From DATEPR01 sp036273855 (lineage in GTDB: Bacteria > Actinomycetota > Actinomycetes > Mycobacteriales > Pseudonocardiaceae), in assembly GCA_036273855.1 (NCBI GenBank), contig DASUGU010000139.1, positions 1-64,000 of the forward strand: a stretch of DNA of 64,000 nucleotides, in the 5' to 3' direction. The notes beneath the pieces are model-generated. The model had not been told where the DNA came from and searched no databases. It worked only from the letters and a program-made list of their open reading frames with translations. Of this stretch, positions 63,671 through 64,000 are shown one piece after another. A program made the translations under genes and the position numbers. The stretch's first letter is position 1; each line of letters opens with the position of its first letter.

Positions 63671-64000
63671 CCATCACCGTCATCACCAACGCCGCACTGG
63701 CCACAGTGGACAACGACGGCACCGAGCACGCGACCGGGCACGTCGTCGTCCAGGACGACCGGATCACCGCCGTCGGGCCGGGTCCGGCGCCGGACCTGCC
63801 GGGCGCCTCGGTGGTGGACGCCTCCGGCTGCCTGGTCACGCCCGGCCTGGTGAACACCCACCACCACCTCTACCAGTGGGCCACCCGTGGGATGAGCCAG
63901 AACTCGACGCTGTTCGAGTGGCTGGTCGAGCTGTATCCGGTGTGGGGCAGGCTGGACGCCGGTGTGACGCATGCCGCTGCGGCCGCGGGGCTGGCCCGGC
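63667..64000 (+). CDS. Amidohydrolase, 8-oxoguanine deaminase-like (cut by window edge)
   Basis: The first 111 residues are present. The metal motif VTPGLVNTHHHLYQWATRGM (HxH) and LFEWLVELYPVWGRL are characteristic of 8-oxoguanine deaminase/AtzF-like enzymes acting on purines and triazines. In a purine-degradation operon it would deaminate guanine or 8-oxoguanine for the xanthine dehydrogenase to use or its product to enter. The 3' part lies outside the window. Confidence 0.85.
   Translation, partial: MTITVITNAALATVDNDGTEHATGHVVVQDDRITAVGPGPAPDLPGASVVDASGCLVTPGLVNTHHHLYQWATRGMSQNSTLFEWLVELYPVWGRLDAGVTHAAAAAGLAR

Overview
The window is very GC-rich with strong third-position bias. It has actinobacterial gene neighbourhoods (pncB-clpS-DUF2017-P1 peptidase-mec-cysO-cysM, rhomboid-murI-MBL-rph-rdgB, serB next to ctaD), many GTG starts, and many starts placed 6-7 nt after a TANNNT -10 box (leaderless type). 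Together with an exosortase-like gene, LPXTG/LAXTG-type surface proteins and several TTA codons, this suggests an actinomycete chromosome, probably of the Pseudonocardiaceae/mycobacterial branch. The species cannot be named from the sequence alone.

Left part (1-19.3 kb), accessory. A transposase-like C-terminus is cut by the left edge. It is followed by a GNAT gene, then a two-gene EACC1 plus caspase/TPR conflict module (1037-3104), a TM2-type membrane protein, and a 5'-truncated beta-helix gene that starts at the stop codon of its neighbour. Next come an ECF42-type sigma factor with its DGPF/YCII partner, and a ROK regulator divergent from a SemiSWEET gene. From 17.6 kb back to 8.2 kb on the minus strand runs one tight operon: DUF4011/SF1-helicase/Vsr-like nuclease, HEPN/DUF4145-like protein, AAA ATPase-TIR (broken by a one-base frameshift), DPPW methyltransferase, metallophosphoesterase with an unusual W-rich N-terminal domain, and probably two tiny genes. 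Two tandem Crp/Fnr regulators and an operator-like inverted repeat lie upstream. This is the best candidate for an undescribed antiphage or cell-suicide system.

Middle part (19.3-32.6 kb): metabolic and regulatory genes (MazG-like, alpha/beta hydrolase, spermidine-synthase-like, GPP34, aldehyde dehydrogenase, DUF574 methyltransferase, VOC-ArsR-SRPBCC operon, GMC oxidoreductase, ABC exporter with DesK/DesR-type two-component system, peroxiredoxin, LPNTG surface protein).

32.7-44.2 kb is conserved core: nucleotide and RNA maintenance (rdgB, rph), cell wall (murI), thiocarboxylate cysteine synthesis (mec, cysO, cysM), clpS and NAD salvage (pncB-pncA). 44.3-48.8 kb is a surface module: UDP-GlcNAc 2-epimerase, LAFTG peptide, choice-of-anchor-P-like protein, exosortase-P-like gene and glycosyltransferase. 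48.8-60.3 kb holds DoxX under an iron-box-like site, ADP-ribosylglycohydrolase/isochorismatase, a DinG-type helicase, PTH2, serB, ctaD, a lipoprotein, a phosphotransferase and a DUF998 protein. The right end (60.4-64 kb) has a broken tiny gene beside an AT-rich hairpin, then a PucR regulator divergent from a purine-catabolism operon (xanthine dehydrogenase FAD and 2Fe-2S subunits, 8-oxoguanine-deaminase-like amidohydrolase cut by the edge).
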